A DNA stretch of 64,000 nt from Microbacterium esteraromaticum (GCF_017303215.1 NZ_JAEMWU010000001.1:1860001-1924000); one strand, 5' to 3'; positions 7,626 through 15,664 are shown, counted from the stretch's first letter. A program made the numbers and translations. Notes: generated by a model from the letters alone, not told the origin.

Positions 7626-8769
7626 CGGGGAGAGGTGCCGCGGGCCCGTTGCGGAACTCGTCGATGAGGTGGTGCACCACCGCGCGCAGGTCGCCGTCGG
7701 CATGGTGAGCGGCGGCCAGCTGGCGCTCGTAGCTTGCCCCCTCGCTCAGGATCGAGTGCACGCCGGCGAGCTCATCGGCGCAGCGCAGATCGCGCGCGAT
7801 CGGCATCAGATCATCCACGACGGCATCAAGGTGCTCTCGGACGGGAACTTGAGATCCGGCGCGATCCACGATCACATCGGCGTCCAGGCCGTAGCGGGCC
7901 GCACGCCACTTGTTCTCGCGGTGGAACCAGGCCGGCAGCATCGGCAACGCGCGCCCCTCATCGAGCTCTCGCGAGAAGAACTCCACCAGCGACTGCGTGA
8001 GCGCCGCGACCGATGCGAGTTCGCCCAGCGTCGACATGCCGTCGCAGGCCCGCACCTCGATCGTTCCCCACCGTGGCGCCGGACGGATGTCCCAGCGGAT
8101 CTCGGAGGCATCCGACATCACGCCCGTGCGCGTCATGTCGTCGACGTACCTCTCGAACTCTGTCCACGATTCGAGCGCCCAGGGTAGACCCGCGGTCGGC
8201 AGTTGCTGAAACACCAGCGCGCGATTCGAGGCGTAGCCGGTGCGTTCGCCGGCCCAGTAGGGGCTGGACGCCGCGAGCGCCTGCAGATGCGGAAGGTACG
8301 ACGTCAGAGCGCCGACGATGGGCAGCACCTTGGCGCGGTCCTCGACGCCGATATGCACATGGATGCCCCAGATCATCATGTTGCGGCCCCACCACTGCGT
8401 GCGTTCGATCAGCTTTCGATAGCGCGTCTTGTCGGTCACGCGCTGGTGGAACCACTGCGCGAACGGGTGACTGCCGGCGGAGAGCAGCTCGATGCCCGCC
8501 GGATCCGTGGCACGGCGCACTGCGTCGATCGCCGCACCGATGTCGGCGACGGCATCCGCAACGGTCGTGCCGATCCCGCTCGTCACCTCGATCGTGTTCG
8601 TCAGTAGCTCACCCGTGACGGTGTGGCGTTCGGGGGCGCTCTGCGCTTCGAGCGCGGTCAGCAGCTCGGGGGCGCGCCCGACGAGGTCGCCGGTGGCGGG
8701 GTCGGCCAGCATGACCTCCCATTCGAGGCCCACCGTGCTGCGGGCCGAGGAGGCGAACTCGATCGTCAC
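7621..8769 (-). CDS. YbdK/GCS2-family carboxylate-amine ligase (glutamate-cysteine ligase-like)
   Basis: A 382-aa member of glutamate-cysteine ligase family 2, which forms amide bonds using ATP. Typical segments are [20 protein letters not shown] at the N-terminus, [15 protein letters not shown], the metal/substrate-binding [17 protein letters not shown], and the C-terminal [19 protein letters not shown]. The substrate pair is uncertain: characterised relatives make gamma-glutamylcysteine or have weak activity, and actinobacteria also use EgtA-like enzymes. The GTG at 8769 lies 6 nt after CAGACT, which fits a leaderless start. The frame is open far upstream but there runs antisense to rpsP. 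It is convergent with the SorC-type gene. Confidence 0.9.
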   Translation of the reverse strand: MTIEFASSARSTVGLEWEVMLADPATGDLVGRAPELLTALEAQSAPERHTVTGELLTNTIEVTSGIGTTVADAVADIGAAIDAVRRATDPAGIELLSAGSHPFAQWFHQRVTDKTRYRKLIERTQWWGRNMMIWGIHVHIGVEDRAKVLPIVGALTSYLPHLQALAASSPYWAGERTGYASNRALVFQQLPTAGLPWALESWTEFERYVDDMTRTGVMSDASEIRWDIRPAPRWGTIEVRACDGMSTLGELASVAALTQSLVEFFSRELDEGRALPMLPAWFHRENKWRAARYGLDADVIVDRAGSQVPVREHLDAVVDDLMPIARDLRCADELAGVHSILSEGASYERQLAAAHHADGDLRAVVHHLIDEFRNGPAAPLPD

Positions 8770-8775
8770 GCGCAC

Positions 8776-8781
8776 AGTCTG
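8776..8781 (-). promoter_or_regulatory. -10-like CAGACT for the YbdK-type gene
   Basis: On the minus strand CAGACT ends 6 nt before the GTG at 8769, the spacing shared by many genes here. Confidence 0.45.
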
Positions 8782-8840
8782 ACACGTGGGGCACCGCGCG
8801 ACGCGCATCGCCGTGTCGTTTCGCGGTCGCCCCCGGGATC

Positions 8841-8852
8841 TGGCAGAATAGA
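8841..8852 (+). promoter_or_regulatory. Extended -10 promoter of rpsP operon
   Basis: TGGCAGAATAGA contains an extended -10 (TGG-CAGAAT). The same 12-mer stands upstream of rplS at 13222. Transcription is predicted to start near 8855. Confidence 0.55.
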
Positions 8853-8879
8853 GGGTCGGACGGCCGCTCGACCCTCTAT
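8848..8879. repeat. Inverted repeat at the rpsP transcription start
   Basis: ATAGAGGGTCG (8848-8858) and CGACCCTCTAT (8869-8879) are perfect 11-bp arms around a 10-bp GC-rich centre. The left arm overlaps the -10 end and the likely start site, so it may be an operator or form a hairpin at the 5' end of the mRNA. Confidence 0.7.
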
Positions 8880-8973
8880 CCAGCATCCGTCCCCCCGCAG
8901 AGCTTCCGCCGGGTGTGCACCCCACGCTCCAGGCGACCGGTTCAACTTCCTTTCCACACCATTCAGGAGAATC

Positions 8974-9402
8974 GTGGCTGTCAAGATCCGTCTCAAGCGT
9001 TTCGGCAAGATCCGTGCGCCGTACTACCGCATCGTCGTCGCCGACTCGCGCACCAAGCGCGATGGTCGCGTCATCGAGGAGATCGGCAAGTACCACCCCA
9101 CCGAGCAGCCCTCGTTCATCGAGGTCGACTCGGAGCGTGCGCAGTACTGGCTGTCGGTTGGCGCTCAGCCGACCGAGCAGGTCACCGCGCTGCTCAAGCT
9201 GACCGGCGACTGGGGCAAGTTCAAGGGCGACAAGGACGCCAAGTCGACCGTCCAGGTCGCCGAGGCCAAGGCCGCCTTCGAGGTCGACGCCGACAAGAAG
9301 TCGGTCGTCAAGCCCAAGGCCGAGAAGAAGGAGACTCCCGCTGAGGAGGCTCCCGCCGCTGACGCGGAGGCCGCTGAGGCTCCCGCCGCAGACGCAGAGT
9401 AA
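8974..9402 (+). CDS. rpsP: 30S ribosomal protein S16
   Basis: S16 is a small-subunit assembly protein. The N-terminal 80 residues are canonical ([20 protein letters not shown], with [13 protein letters not shown]). The 142-aa product is much longer than the usual 80-90 aa owing to an actinobacterial C-terminal extension that ends in an Ala/Glu/Pro tail ([20 protein letters not shown]). The GTG start at 8974 follows AGGAGA by 5 nt. It heads the rpsP-khpA-rimM-trmD group; khpA begins 6 nt after its stop. Confidence 0.98.
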   Translation: MAVKIRLKRFGKIRAPYYRIVVADSRTKRDGRVIEEIGKYHPTEQPSFIEVDSERAQYWLSVGAQPTEQVTALLKLTGDWGKFKGDKDAKSTVQVAEAKAAFEVDADKKSVVKPKAEKKETPAEEAPAADAEAAEAPAADAE

Positions 9403-9408
9403 TCCGCT

Positions 9409-9639
9409 GTGCTCGCCGCCGCGCTCGAACACGTCGTCAAGGGGATCGTCGATCACCCGGACGATGTCCGCATCACCGCATCCGCATCGCCCCGAGGCGA
9501 TCTGCTCGAGGTGCATGTGCACCCGGATGACCGTGGTCGCGTGATCGGGCGCGGCGGCCGCACCGCCAAGGCGCTGCGCACGCTGATCTCCGCCCTCGCC
9601 GACGGACGTCGCGTCCGTGTCGACGTCGCGGACGACTGA
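9409..9639 (+). CDS. khpA: KH-domain RNA-binding protein KhpA
   Basis: A 76-aa single type-II KH domain protein. The RNA-binding loop is visible as VIGRGGRTAKALRTLISA at about residues 44-61, and the N-terminal half begins MLAAALEHVVKGIVDHPDDV. KhpA binds RNA, often with KhpB, and influences cell-wall growth and translation in Gram-positive bacteria. It starts with GTG 6 nt after rpsP and ends 1 nt before the rimM GTG, so all three are likely translationally coupled. The position between rpsP and rimM is the standard one. Confidence 0.93.
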   Translation: MLAAALEHVVKGIVDHPDDVRITASASPRGDLLEVHVHPDDRGRVIGRGGRTAKALRTLISALADGRRVRVDVADD

Positions 9640-9640
9640 C

Positions 9641-10237
9641 GTGTCAGCGGACCGCAATCAGCTCCGCGTCGGCCGTCTGCTCAAGGCACACGGTCTCAAA
9701 GGCGCGTTGAAGCTCGAGCTCTACACCGACAACCCCGAGCGCCGCTTCGTGCCGGGGGCCGAGTTCACACTGCAGGTGCCCGAGGCATCCGCGTGGCACG
9801 GCAAGACCGTAACCATCCGCGAGTACCGCGTGATGAACGGCAACTCCGTCGTTTTCCTCGATGGCGTCGATGACCGCACCGCAGCGGAGTCGCTCGTGCG
9901 GGCCATCCTGTGGATGGACGAAGACGACGAGGTCGAGGACGACGCCTGGTACGCGCACCAGCTCGCCGGTCTCGACGTGGTCCGAGACGGTGCCGTGGTC
10001 GGCCGCGTCGTGCGCGTGGAGCACCTGCCCGCCCAGGACCTGCTGATCGTCTCCACCGAGAGTGGCGAGGTGATGGTCCCGTTCGTCGAGGCCATCGTCC
10101 CGACCGTCGACGTGGCCGCCGGTCGCGTCGTTGTCACGCCGCCGCCCGGTCTCTTCGAGGAGCTCCCTGCGCCCGGCGCGGGATCGGATGCTACCGCGCC
10201 CGCTACCTCGGATGCCGCCGCCTCCGGCGGCGAGTGA
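9641..10237 (+). CDS. rimM: Ribosome maturation factor RimM
   Basis: RimM assists assembly of the 30S head, working with S19 and 16S rRNA. The 198-aa protein starts VSADRNQLRVGRLLKAHGLKG, carries the N-terminal RimM beta-barrel to about residue 95, then the PRC-barrel-like domain (DAWYAHQLAGLDVVRDG and IVSTESGEVMVPFVEAIVP). A low-complexity tail rich in Ala/Pro/Gly follows PPPGLFEEL. The GTG at 9641 immediately follows the khpA stop; an upstream in-frame start at 9617 would overlap khpA and is less likely. Confidence 0.96.
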   Translation: MSADRNQLRVGRLLKAHGLKGALKLELYTDNPERRFVPGAEFTLQVPEASAWHGKTVTIREYRVMNGNSVVFLDGVDDRTAAESLVRAILWMDEDDEVEDDAWYAHQLAGLDVVRDGAVVGRVVRVEHLPAQDLLIVSTESGEVMVPFVEAIVPTVDVAAGRVVVTPPPGLFEELPAPGAGSDATAPATSDAAASGGE

Positions 10238-10245
10238 CACCTCGT

Positions 10246-10251
10246 TAGCAT
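10246..10251 (+). promoter_or_regulatory. -10 hexamer TAGCAT upstream of trmD
   Basis: TAGCAT ends 6 nt before the trmD ATG, which suggests an internal leaderless promoter in addition to read-through from rpsP. Confidence 0.5.
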
Positions 10252-10257
10252 CGACGC

Positions 10258-10947
10258 ATGCGCATCGACGTCGTCTCCATCTTCCCGTCGTACTTCGACG
10301 GCCTGACGCTGTCCCTGCTGGGCAAGGCGCGCGATTCGGGCATCCTCGACCTGCACGTGCACGACCTGCGGGATTGGACCCACGATCGTCATCGCACGGT
10401 CGACGACACGCCCTACGGCGGCGGTGCCGGCATGGTGATGAAGCCCGAGCCCTGGGGGCTCGCGCTCGATGACCTCACCGCTGGGCTCGACACCCGACCG
10501 ACCATCATCTTCCCGTCTCCCGCGGGCGAGCTGTTCCGCCAGTCGACGGCCCGCGAGCTGGCACATCGCGAGCACCTGATCTTCGGCTGCGGCCGCTACG
10601 AGGGTATCGACGAGCGCGTCTTCGAGTACGCGTCAACACTGGGTGACGTGCGGCTGATGAGCCTCGGAGACTATGTGCTCAACGGGGGAGAAGTGGCCGT
10701 CATGGCCATGACCGAAGCCATCGGCCGCCTGATTCCGGGCGTCGTCGGCAACCCCGAGAGTCTCGTCGAGGAATCGCACGAGGACGGTCTGCTCGAGTAC
10801 CCGTCGTACACCAAGCCCTCGACATGGCGCGAGCGCGAGGTGCCCCCCGTGCTGCTGAGCGGCAACCACGGCGCGATCGCCGCATGGCGCCGCGAGCAGC
10901 AGATCGAACGCACCCGACAGCGACGCCCCGACCTGCTCGCCGAGTAG
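10258..10947 (+). CDS. trmD: tRNA (guanine-37-N1)-methyltransferase TrmD
   Basis: TrmD methylates G37 next to the anticodon and prevents +1 frameshifting. The 229-aa protein is a SPOUT-class methyltransferase. It begins [20 protein letters not shown] and carries the SAM-binding trefoil-knot motifs [14 protein letters not shown] at about residue 108 and [20 protein letters not shown] at about residue 137. [17 protein letters not shown] marks the substrate loop. It lies 20 nt after rimM and may also have its own leaderless promoter. The C-terminus ends with an Arg-rich helix. Confidence 0.98.
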   Translation: MRIDVVSIFPSYFDGLTLSLLGKARDSGILDLHVHDLRDWTHDRHRTVDDTPYGGGAGMVMKPEPWGLALDDLTAGLDTRPTIIFPSPAGELFRQSTARELAHREHLIFGCGRYEGIDERVFEYASTLGDVRLMSLGDYVLNGGEVAVMAMTEAIGRLIPGVVGNPESLVEESHEDGLLEYPSYTKPSTWREREVPPVLLSGNHGAIAAWRREQQIERTRQRRPDLLAE

Positions 10948-10975
10948 CAACGCGCCCCACTGGTACGGTCGTGGC

Positions 10976-11716
10976 ATGGTCGACCAGACGCTTGCCCGCT
11001 CGTTTCTCACTGCCGGTGCCGACTACGATCGCTACCGTCCCGGGTTTCCCGCAGAGGCAGCGGATGCCATCGTTCCCGCCTCAGCGCGCGTGGCTCTGGA
11101 CCTGGGCGCGGGCACGGGGAAGTTCACCGAGCTGCTCGTCGGCCGCGTCGACCGCGTGATCGCCGTCGAGCCATCCGAGCAGATGCTCGCCATCCTGCGG
11201 GCGAAACTGCCCGGCGTGGAGACGATGATCGGCGCAGCCGAGTCGATTCCGGCATCCGATCACTCTGTCGACGTCGTGACGGTCGCGCAGGCGTTCCACT
11301 GGTTCGATCGCGAACCGGCGTGTGCCGAGATCGCCCGTGTACTGGTTCCCGGTGGGCTGCTCGGCCTGCTCTGGAACCGATCCGACCCTCGTTGCGTCTG
11401 GGACCGCGCGTGCCATCGTGTCGCTCACCCGGCCGTAGGGGACACAGACGAGACGACGAGTTCTGCGGCGGAGCAGCTCCCGGGCTTCGACGTCGTCGAA
11501 CGCGTGACTGTTCCCTGGGCGGAGAGCATCTCTCGTGCCGATTACATCGCGCGCTGGCACACCGTGAGCAGCTTCATGACAGCATCCGATGCCGAGCGCG
11601 CACGCATGACCGCTGATGTCGAACGCATCCTCGACGCCGACCCCGCGACTGCGGGGCGCGAGATCTTGGACCTGCCGCAGATCACGGACGTGTACGTTTA
11701 CCGAGCACGCGTCTGA
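10976..11716 (+). CDS. Class I SAM-dependent methyltransferase
   Basis: A 246-aa Rossmann-fold methyltransferase of the type-11 group. Motif I is LDLGAGTGKFTELL near residues 41-54; the acidic loop VIAVEPSEQMLAIL and motif VDVVTVAQAFHWFD follow. The substrate is unknown; many relatives act on small molecules or quinone-like compounds. TACGGT ends 6 nt before the ATG, indicating a leaderless transcript. The stop codon overlaps the outer arm of a nested palindromic element, and the neighbour map is convergent. Confidence 0.88.
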   Translation: MVDQTLARSFLTAGADYDRYRPGFPAEAADAIVPASARVALDLGAGTGKFTELLVGRVDRVIAVEPSEQMLAILRAKLPGVETMIGAAESIPASDHSVDVVTVAQAFHWFDREPACAEIARVLVPGGLLGLLWNRSDPRCVWDRACHRVAHPAVGDTDETTSSAAEQLPGFDVVERVTVPWAESISRADYIARWHTVSSFMTASDAERARMTADVERILDADPATAGREILDLPQITDVYVYRARV

Positions 11717-11787
11717 GAACAGGGAGGCGCACCAGAACAGGATGATTCCCCGAGAATCATCCTGTTCTGAGCAACGAGCCTGTTCTC
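11715..11787. repeat. Nested palindromic element
   Basis: The inner hairpin has perfect 16-bp arms: CAGAACAGGATGATTC at 11733-11748 and GAATCATCCTGTTCTG at 11754-11769 with a 5-nt loop. An outer pair, GAGAACAGG at 11715-11723 and CCTGTTCTC at 11779-11787, encloses it and repeats part of the inner arm. No T-run follows on either strand. It lies between the convergent methyltransferase and map genes and may be a bidirectional terminator or a REP-like repeat. Confidence 0.85.
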
Positions 11788-11813
11788 GGTGACGAGGTCG
11801 CCTGCCTGAATCA

Positions 11814-12596
11814 TCAGTCGACGCCGAGGAAGCTGCGGTCGGTGAGCACGATCGGGCCCTCGTCGGTGACCGCGACCGTGTGCTCGGAGTGCGACCCGCG
11901 CGACCCGTCGGCGCTGCGCAGCGTCCAGCCGTCCGCGTCGGTGATGAGCTCGTCGGTCGTTGCCAGCAGCCACGGCTCCAGGGCGAAGACCAGACCCGCG
12001 CGCAACGGGAACCCGCGGCCGGCGCGGCCGTCGTTGGGGATGTGCGGGTCACCGTGCATGATGCGACCGACGCCGTGTCCACCGAAATCGGTGTTGATCG
12101 AGTAGCCCCCGCCATGCGAGACCTCGGCGATGGATGCTGAGATGTCGCCGATCCGGTTGCCCACGACCGCGGCGGCAATCGCCGCGTCCAGGGCACGCTC
12201 GGTGGTGTCGATCAGGCGCAGGTCCTCATCGCGGGGAGTGCCGACGATGAACGAGATCGCCGAGTCCGCCACCCAGCCGTCGACCGAGACGGCGAAGTCG
12301 AGCGAGACGAGGTCGCCGTCGCGCAGCACGTAGTCATGGGGGAGGCCATGCAGCACCGCGTCGTTGACCGAGGTGCAGATCACCTTGCCGAACGGGCCGC
12401 GGCCGAACGACGGGGCGTAGTCGATGTAGCACGACTCCGCACCCGCACGGCGGATCAGGTCGTGCGCGCGCTTGTCGATGGCGAGCAGGTTGGTCCCCAC
12501 CTTCGTCTCGTCGCGAAGCGTGGCCAGCGTCTCGGCCACGAAGCGGCCAGCGGCGCGCATCTCGTCGATCTCGGCCGGGGTGCGCAGTTCGATCAT
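11814..12596 (-). CDS. map: Methionine aminopeptidase, type I
   Basis: Removes the initiator methionine from nascent proteins. The 260-aa pita-bread metalloenzyme shows the dinuclear metal ligands: the first Asp in SLDFAVSVDGWVADSAISF, the His in NTDFGGHGVGRIMHGDP, and the Glu residues in FALEPWLL and HTVAVTDEGPIV. NDAVLHGLPHDYVLRDGD precedes the first ligand. The ATG at 12596 is preceded by GAGAGGAC. In many actinobacteria map lies near the ribosomal protein genes; here it is a single minus-strand gene convergent with the methyltransferase. Confidence 0.96.
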   Translation of the reverse strand: MIELRTPAEIDEMRAAGRFVAETLATLRDETKVGTNLLAIDKRAHDLIRRAGAESCYIDYAPSFGRGPFGKVICTSVNDAVLHGLPHDYVLRDGDLVSLDFAVSVDGWVADSAISFIVGTPRDEDLRLIDTTERALDAAIAAAVVGNRIGDISASIAEVSHGGGYSINTDFGGHGVGRIMHGDPHIPNDGRAGRGFPLRAGLVFALEPWLLATTDELITDADGWTLRSADGSRGSHSEHTVAVTDEGPIVLTDRSFLGVD

Positions 12597-12689
12597 CGGG
12601 GGTGTCCTCTCGTCAGCATCCCATTCTCCCCGATGCCGGCTGTTCGGATGCCCACAGCGAACGCGCGGCCATCAGCGCCGTCGGGGACG

Positions 12690-12695
12690 TAACAT
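12690..12695 (+). promoter_or_regulatory. -10 hexamer TAACAT for the 161-aa membrane protein
   Basis: TAACAT ends 6 nt before the ATG at 12702, at leaderless spacing. Confidence 0.5.
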
Positions 12696-12701
12696 CGAAG
12701 C

Positions 12702-13187
12702 ATGGTTCTACGACGGGCGTTCTTCCACTGGCTGCTGCCATCGGCGTTCCTGCTGCCGCTGTGGATGGTCGTCGGATGGGCGATCTTCGGGCAGTCCGGC
12801 TGGGCGTTGCTGTGGGTGCTGCTGATCGCCGTGCCGTCGCTGTTCATCGGGCAGCTCGTGCTGACCCTTCTCACCCGATCGCGTCCGTCGGTGCGCGCCG
12901 AACGCGCGGTGTCCTGGTGGGACGTCCTGGGCTTCGCGGTGTGGCACGGCCTGACGATCGCCGTCGCCTGCTTCATCGACGGGGCCTTCCCCTGGCTGCT
13001 CACCGGCGCGATCGTTGCCGCGCTCGGTCTGTTCTGGCTGCAACTGTGGCAGTTGTGGAACGAGGCCCGCGGCTCCGGCGCGCGAATCCGCGAGACCATC
13101 ACGTGGTCGAGCATGTCGCGATCGGATCCGGCATCTTCGTACGAATCCGAGGTGTTCATCGTCGAGGAGCGCCGGCCGCAGGATTGA
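12702..13187 (+). CDS. Conserved small integral membrane protein
   Basis: A 161-aa protein with about four hydrophobic segments: around residues 10-30 (LLPSAFLLPLWMVVGWAIF), 35-58 (ALLWVLLIAVPSLFIGQLVL), 75-95 (WDVLGFAVWHGLTIAVACFI) and 100-122. It has an acidic-basic cytoplasmic tail. I recognise no catalytic motif or named family and assign no function. A TAACAT box 6 nt before the ATG suggests a leaderless mRNA. It sits between divergent map and the rplS leader. Confidence 0.75.
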   Translation: MVLRRAFFHWLLPSAFLLPLWMVVGWAIFGQSGWALLWVLLIAVPSLFIGQLVLTLLTRSRPSVRAERAVSWWDVLGFAVWHGLTIAVACFIDGAFPWLLTGAIVAALGLFWLQLWQLWNEARGSGARIRETITWSSMSRSDPASSYESEVFIVEERRPQD

Positions 13188-13221
13188 GCGCGCCGCGCGG
13201 TTGGAAGCAAACCGGACTTCG

Positions 13222-13233
13222 TGGCAGAATAGA
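13222..13233 (+). promoter_or_regulatory. Extended -10 promoter of rplS
   Basis: TGGCAGAATAGA, identical to the rpsP promoter 12-mer, contains TGG-CAGAAT. TTGGAA at 13201-13206 stands 18 nt upstream as a -35. The start is predicted near 13237. Confidence 0.6.
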
Positions 13234-13237
13234 TGCT

Positions 13238-13299
13238 TGTGCCGTGAACCGGCTCTGCCTCAGGGGAGCCCGCGGATGCCTCGTGCTCCGCTTGGCACA
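13238..13299 (+). ncRNA. Candidate structured leader RNA of rplS (three-way junction)
   Basis: The start of the predicted rplS leader can fold into three stems. P1 pairs TGTGCC (13238-13243) with GGCACA (13294-13299). P2 pairs GGCTC (13251-13255) with GAGCC (13266-13270). P3 pairs GCGGA (13272-13276) with TCCGC (13287-13291). P1 would close the junction right at the predicted 5' end. L19 leaders that regulate rplS are known in other phyla; the similarity here is one of position and role only. Confidence 0.45.
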
Positions 13300-13361
13300 C
13301 ACCCACTCTTGACCCTTTGAAAAATGCCCCCGACCTGTGGCGGGTGCAGAGAGAGACGATC

Positions 13362-13709
13362 ATGCAGATCCTCGACGCCGTTGACGCGGCATCGCTCCGT
13401 TCGGACATTCCTGTCTTCCACCCCGGTGACACCGTCAAGGTGCACGTGAACATCACCGAGGGCAACCGCTCGCGTGTCCAGGTGTTCCAGGGCGTCGTCA
13501 TCGGCCGCCAGGGCGACGGTGTGCGCGAGACCTTCACGGTCCGCAAGATCAGCTTCCAGGTCGGCGTCGAGCGTACCTTCCCGGTGCACTCGCCGGTGAT
13601 CGACCACATCGAGGTCGTCACCCGCGGTGACGTGCGTCGCGCGAAGCTGTACTACCTGCGTAACCTGCGTGGCAAGAAGGCGAAGATTCGCGAGAAGCGC
13701 GAGAACTGA
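13362..13709 (+). CDS. rplS: 50S ribosomal protein L19
   Basis: L19 sits at the 30S-50S interface. The 115-aa product is canonical: [20 protein letters not shown], then [33 protein letters not shown] and the basic C-terminus [18 protein letters not shown]. The start at 13362 follows AGAGAGAC; the frame is open 15 codons further upstream through leader sequence. A 125-nt leader with candidate RNA structure precedes it, and a perfect hairpin terminator follows, so it is a single-gene transcript. Confidence 0.98.
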   Translation: MQILDAVDAASLRSDIPVFHPGDTVKVHVNITEGNRSRVQVFQGVVIGRQGDGVRETFTVRKISFQVGVERTFPVHSPVIDHIEVVTRGDVRRAKLYYLRNLRGKKAKIREKREN

Positions 13710-13723
13710 CACGCCGAACACGC

Positions 13724-13758
13724 AGAGAACCCCGGGACACAGCGTCCCGGGGTTCTCT
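13724..13758 (+). terminator. Hairpin terminator after rplS
   Basis: AGAGAACCCCGGGAC (13724-13738) and GTCCCGGGGTTCTCT (13744-13758) form a perfect 15-bp stem with a 5-nt loop, starting 15 nt after the rplS stop. Few T residues follow, as is common in high-GC actinobacteria. Confidence 0.85.
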
Positions 13759-13827
13759 CGTTGCGGTCGCGATATGCGAACCTGGTAGCGGCCGCCCCGG
13801 GGGTGAGCCCGACGAAGAAGGATGCAC

Positions 13828-14553
13828 ATGACAGACGCCGCAGAGGCAGCACCGCGCCCATCACGAGGCAGGGGCTTTCTGATCTTCCTGCGTGACGTGA
13901 TCGTCATCATCCTCATCGCAGCGCTGGTCTCTTTCGTCGTGAAGACGTTCGTTGTGCGCTCGTTCTACATCCCCTCCGGCTCGATGGAGCGCACGCTGCT
14001 GATCGATGACCGCATCCTCGTTGACGAGCTGACTCCGCGCTGGGCCGGCTATGAACGCGGTGACGTCGTCGTGTTCCAGGACCCGGGTGGGTGGCTGCCT
14101 CCGGCGCCACAGCGCCCGGCGCGTCCGGGCCTCGTCGAAGCGACCGATTGGGTGCTCACGTTCGTGGGCATCTCGACCTCGGACGCGCAGGATCACCTCG
14201 TCAAGCGTCTGATCGGGATGCCCGGTGACCACATCGTCTGCTGCAACGCGCTCGGACAGCTGACCATCAACGGTTCGCCAGTGAACGAGCTCTCGTACCT
14301 CAACCTTCCCGCGGGGGACACCGCGGCGTCCAACACCGAGTTCGATGTCACGGTGCCGGAAGGCGCCGTCTGGGTGATGGGCGACAACCGCGATCGCTCG
14401 CAGGACTCCCGGGCGCACCAGGAGCTCCCGGGGGGCGGGTTCGTACCGCTGGAGAACGTTGTCGGACGCGCGTTCCTGACGACGTGGCCGCTGAACCGCT
14501 TCGGCATGATCGACACGCACGACGACGTGTTCCAAGCCGTTCCGGAGCCGTGA
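13828..14553 (+). CDS. lepB: Signal peptidase I
   Basis: Cleaves signal peptides from exported proteins at the outer face of the membrane. The 241-aa S26 peptidase has one N-terminal membrane segment (FLIFLRDVIVIILIAALVSF) at roughly residues 16-38. The catalytic Ser is in FYIPSGSMERTL and the general-base Lys in DHLVKRLIGMPGDH. The VWVMGDNRDRSQDSR box is near the C-terminus. I start at 13828 because AAGGA lies 5 nt upstream; the ATG two codons earlier overlaps that site. Its TGA overlaps the rnhB ATG. Confidence 0.96.
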   Translation: MTDAAEAAPRPSRGRGFLIFLRDVIVIILIAALVSFVVKTFVVRSFYIPSGSMERTLLIDDRILVDELTPRWAGYERGDVVVFQDPGGWLPPAPQRPARPGLVEATDWVLTFVGISTSDAQDHLVKRLIGMPGDHIVCCNALGQLTINGSPVNELSYLNLPAGDTAASNTEFDVTVPEGAVWVMGDNRDRSQDSRAHQELPGGGFVPLENVVGRAFLTTWPLNRFGMIDTHDDVFQAVPEP

Positions 14554-15212
14554 TGGCCGTCGTCGAACCGACACTGCGGCTGGAGCGACAGCTGCTGAAG
14601 GACTTCGACCTGATCATCGCGCTCGATGAGGTGGGTCGCGGCGCGCTGGCAGGTCCCGTCGCCGTCGGCGCGGCGTTGATGGATGCCCGTGGCTCGCGGC
14701 GCCGAGTGCCCGAGGGCCTGCGCGATTCGAAGATGATCACCGAGAAGCGGCGCCCTGAGATGGCGGAGCGTGCGCAGGCATGGGTGTCCGCATCGGGTGT
14801 CGGATGGTCAACGGCAGATGAGGTGGATGAGGTCGGCATCATGCGCGCGCTCGGTCTGGCGGCCTCCCGCGCCGTGCAGTCCGTGGTCGATCACGGGGCA
14901 TCGCTGGATCGGACGCTCATCATCCTCGATGGCAACCACGACTACCTCAGCGCCGTGCACCCGGCATCCGTCACGGTCAGGACCGTGATCAAGGGTGACC
15001 GCGACTGCGCTTCGGTGTCGGCCGCCTCGGTGATCGCGAAGGTCGCAAGGGACGGCCTGATGGCGTCCCTGCACCCCGAGCACCCGGCCTATCACTGGGA
15101 TCGCAACAAGGGGTATGCGAGTCGTGAGCATCGCGAGGCGATCCGCGCGCAGGGACTTTCGCCGTTCCACCGTGCTTCGTGGGCGATCGCCGAGGCGCCG
15201 ACCCTGTTCTGA
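14553..15212 (+). CDS. rnhB: Ribonuclease HII
   Basis: Cleaves RNA in RNA-DNA hybrids and incises at misincorporated ribonucleotides. The 219-aa protein shows IIALDEVGRGALAGPVAVGA near residues 18-37 with catalytic Asp-Glu, LRDSKMITEKRR, a further acidic residue in ILDGNHDYL, and KGDRDCASVSAASVIAKVAR. The start ATG overlaps the lepB stop (TGATG), so the two are translationally coupled. DUF2469 follows after 28 bp with its own promoter. Confidence 0.97.
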   Translation: MAVVEPTLRLERQLLKDFDLIIALDEVGRGALAGPVAVGAALMDARGSRRRVPEGLRDSKMITEKRRPEMAERAQAWVSASGVGWSTADEVDEVGIMRALGLAASRAVQSVVDHGASLDRTLIILDGNHDYLSAVHPASVTVRTVIKGDRDCASVSAASVIAKVARDGLMASLHPEHPAYHWDRNKGYASREHREAIRAQGLSPFHRASWAIAEAPTLF

Positions 15213-15225
15213 GCGCGCTCTCGCC

Positions 15226-15231
15226 TAGACT
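15226..15231 (+). promoter_or_regulatory. -10 hexamer TAGACT for the DUF2469 gene
   Basis: TAGACT ends 9 nt before the ATG at 15241, giving at most a very short leader. Confidence 0.5.
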
Positions 15232-15240
15232 GGAGCCATC

Positions 15241-15567
15241 ATGGATGACGACGCCTTCGACGACTACGACCGCGAGCTCGAGCTTGCGCTGTTCCGCGAA
15301 TACCGCGATGTCGTTCAGCAGTTCCAGTACGTGGTCGAGACCGAGCGCCGGTTCTACCTCGCCAACGAGGTGAACGTCGTCCGCCGCGACACCGAGCACG
15401 ACTTCTACTTCGAGATCTCGATGTCGGATGTCTGGGTGTGGGATATCTACCGCGCAGATCGCTTCGTCAAGGCGGTGCGCGTGCTCACGTTCAAGGACGT
15501 GAACGTTGAGGAGCTGCAGCGGCGCGAGTTCGAGATCCCGGACGAGCTCTCGCTCGACGGGCAGTGA
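15241..15567 (+). CDS. DUF2469 family protein
   Basis: A 108-aa acidic protein conserved across Actinomycetota, almost always next to rnhB and yraN. Recognisable stretches are DYDRELELALFREYRDVVQQ, FQYVVETERRFYLANEVN and MSDVWVWDIYRADRFVKAVR. Its function is not established; the conserved genome position suggests a nucleic-acid or secretion-linked role, but this is only association. It is preceded by a TAGACT box and followed by a 97-bp gap without further genes. Confidence 0.93.
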   Translation: MDDDAFDDYDRELELALFREYRDVVQQFQYVVETERRFYLANEVNVVRRDTEHDFYFEISMSDVWVWDIYRADRFVKAVRVLTFKDVNVEELQRREFEIPDELSLDGQ

Positions 15568-15652
15568 CGCACCGTTTGTCCCCAGATCTCCGATCTCGGT
15601 GACCTCTCCACAACGCACGGGATAGTGGCGTTCGAGGGTCCCTGCCGCGCGT

Positions 15653-15658
15653 CAGGCT
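15653..15658 (+). promoter_or_regulatory. -10-like CAGGCT for yraN
   Basis: CAGGCT ends 6 nt before the ATG at 15665, at leaderless spacing. Confidence 0.4.
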
Positions 15659-15664
15659 GTCGTC

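Noticed and set aside
8770..9657. Long minus-strand open frame extending the YbdK-like gene upstream over rpsP, khpA and rimM.
   Set aside because: It is antisense to conserved ribosomal genes, has no family similarity there, and a good leaderless start exists at 8769.
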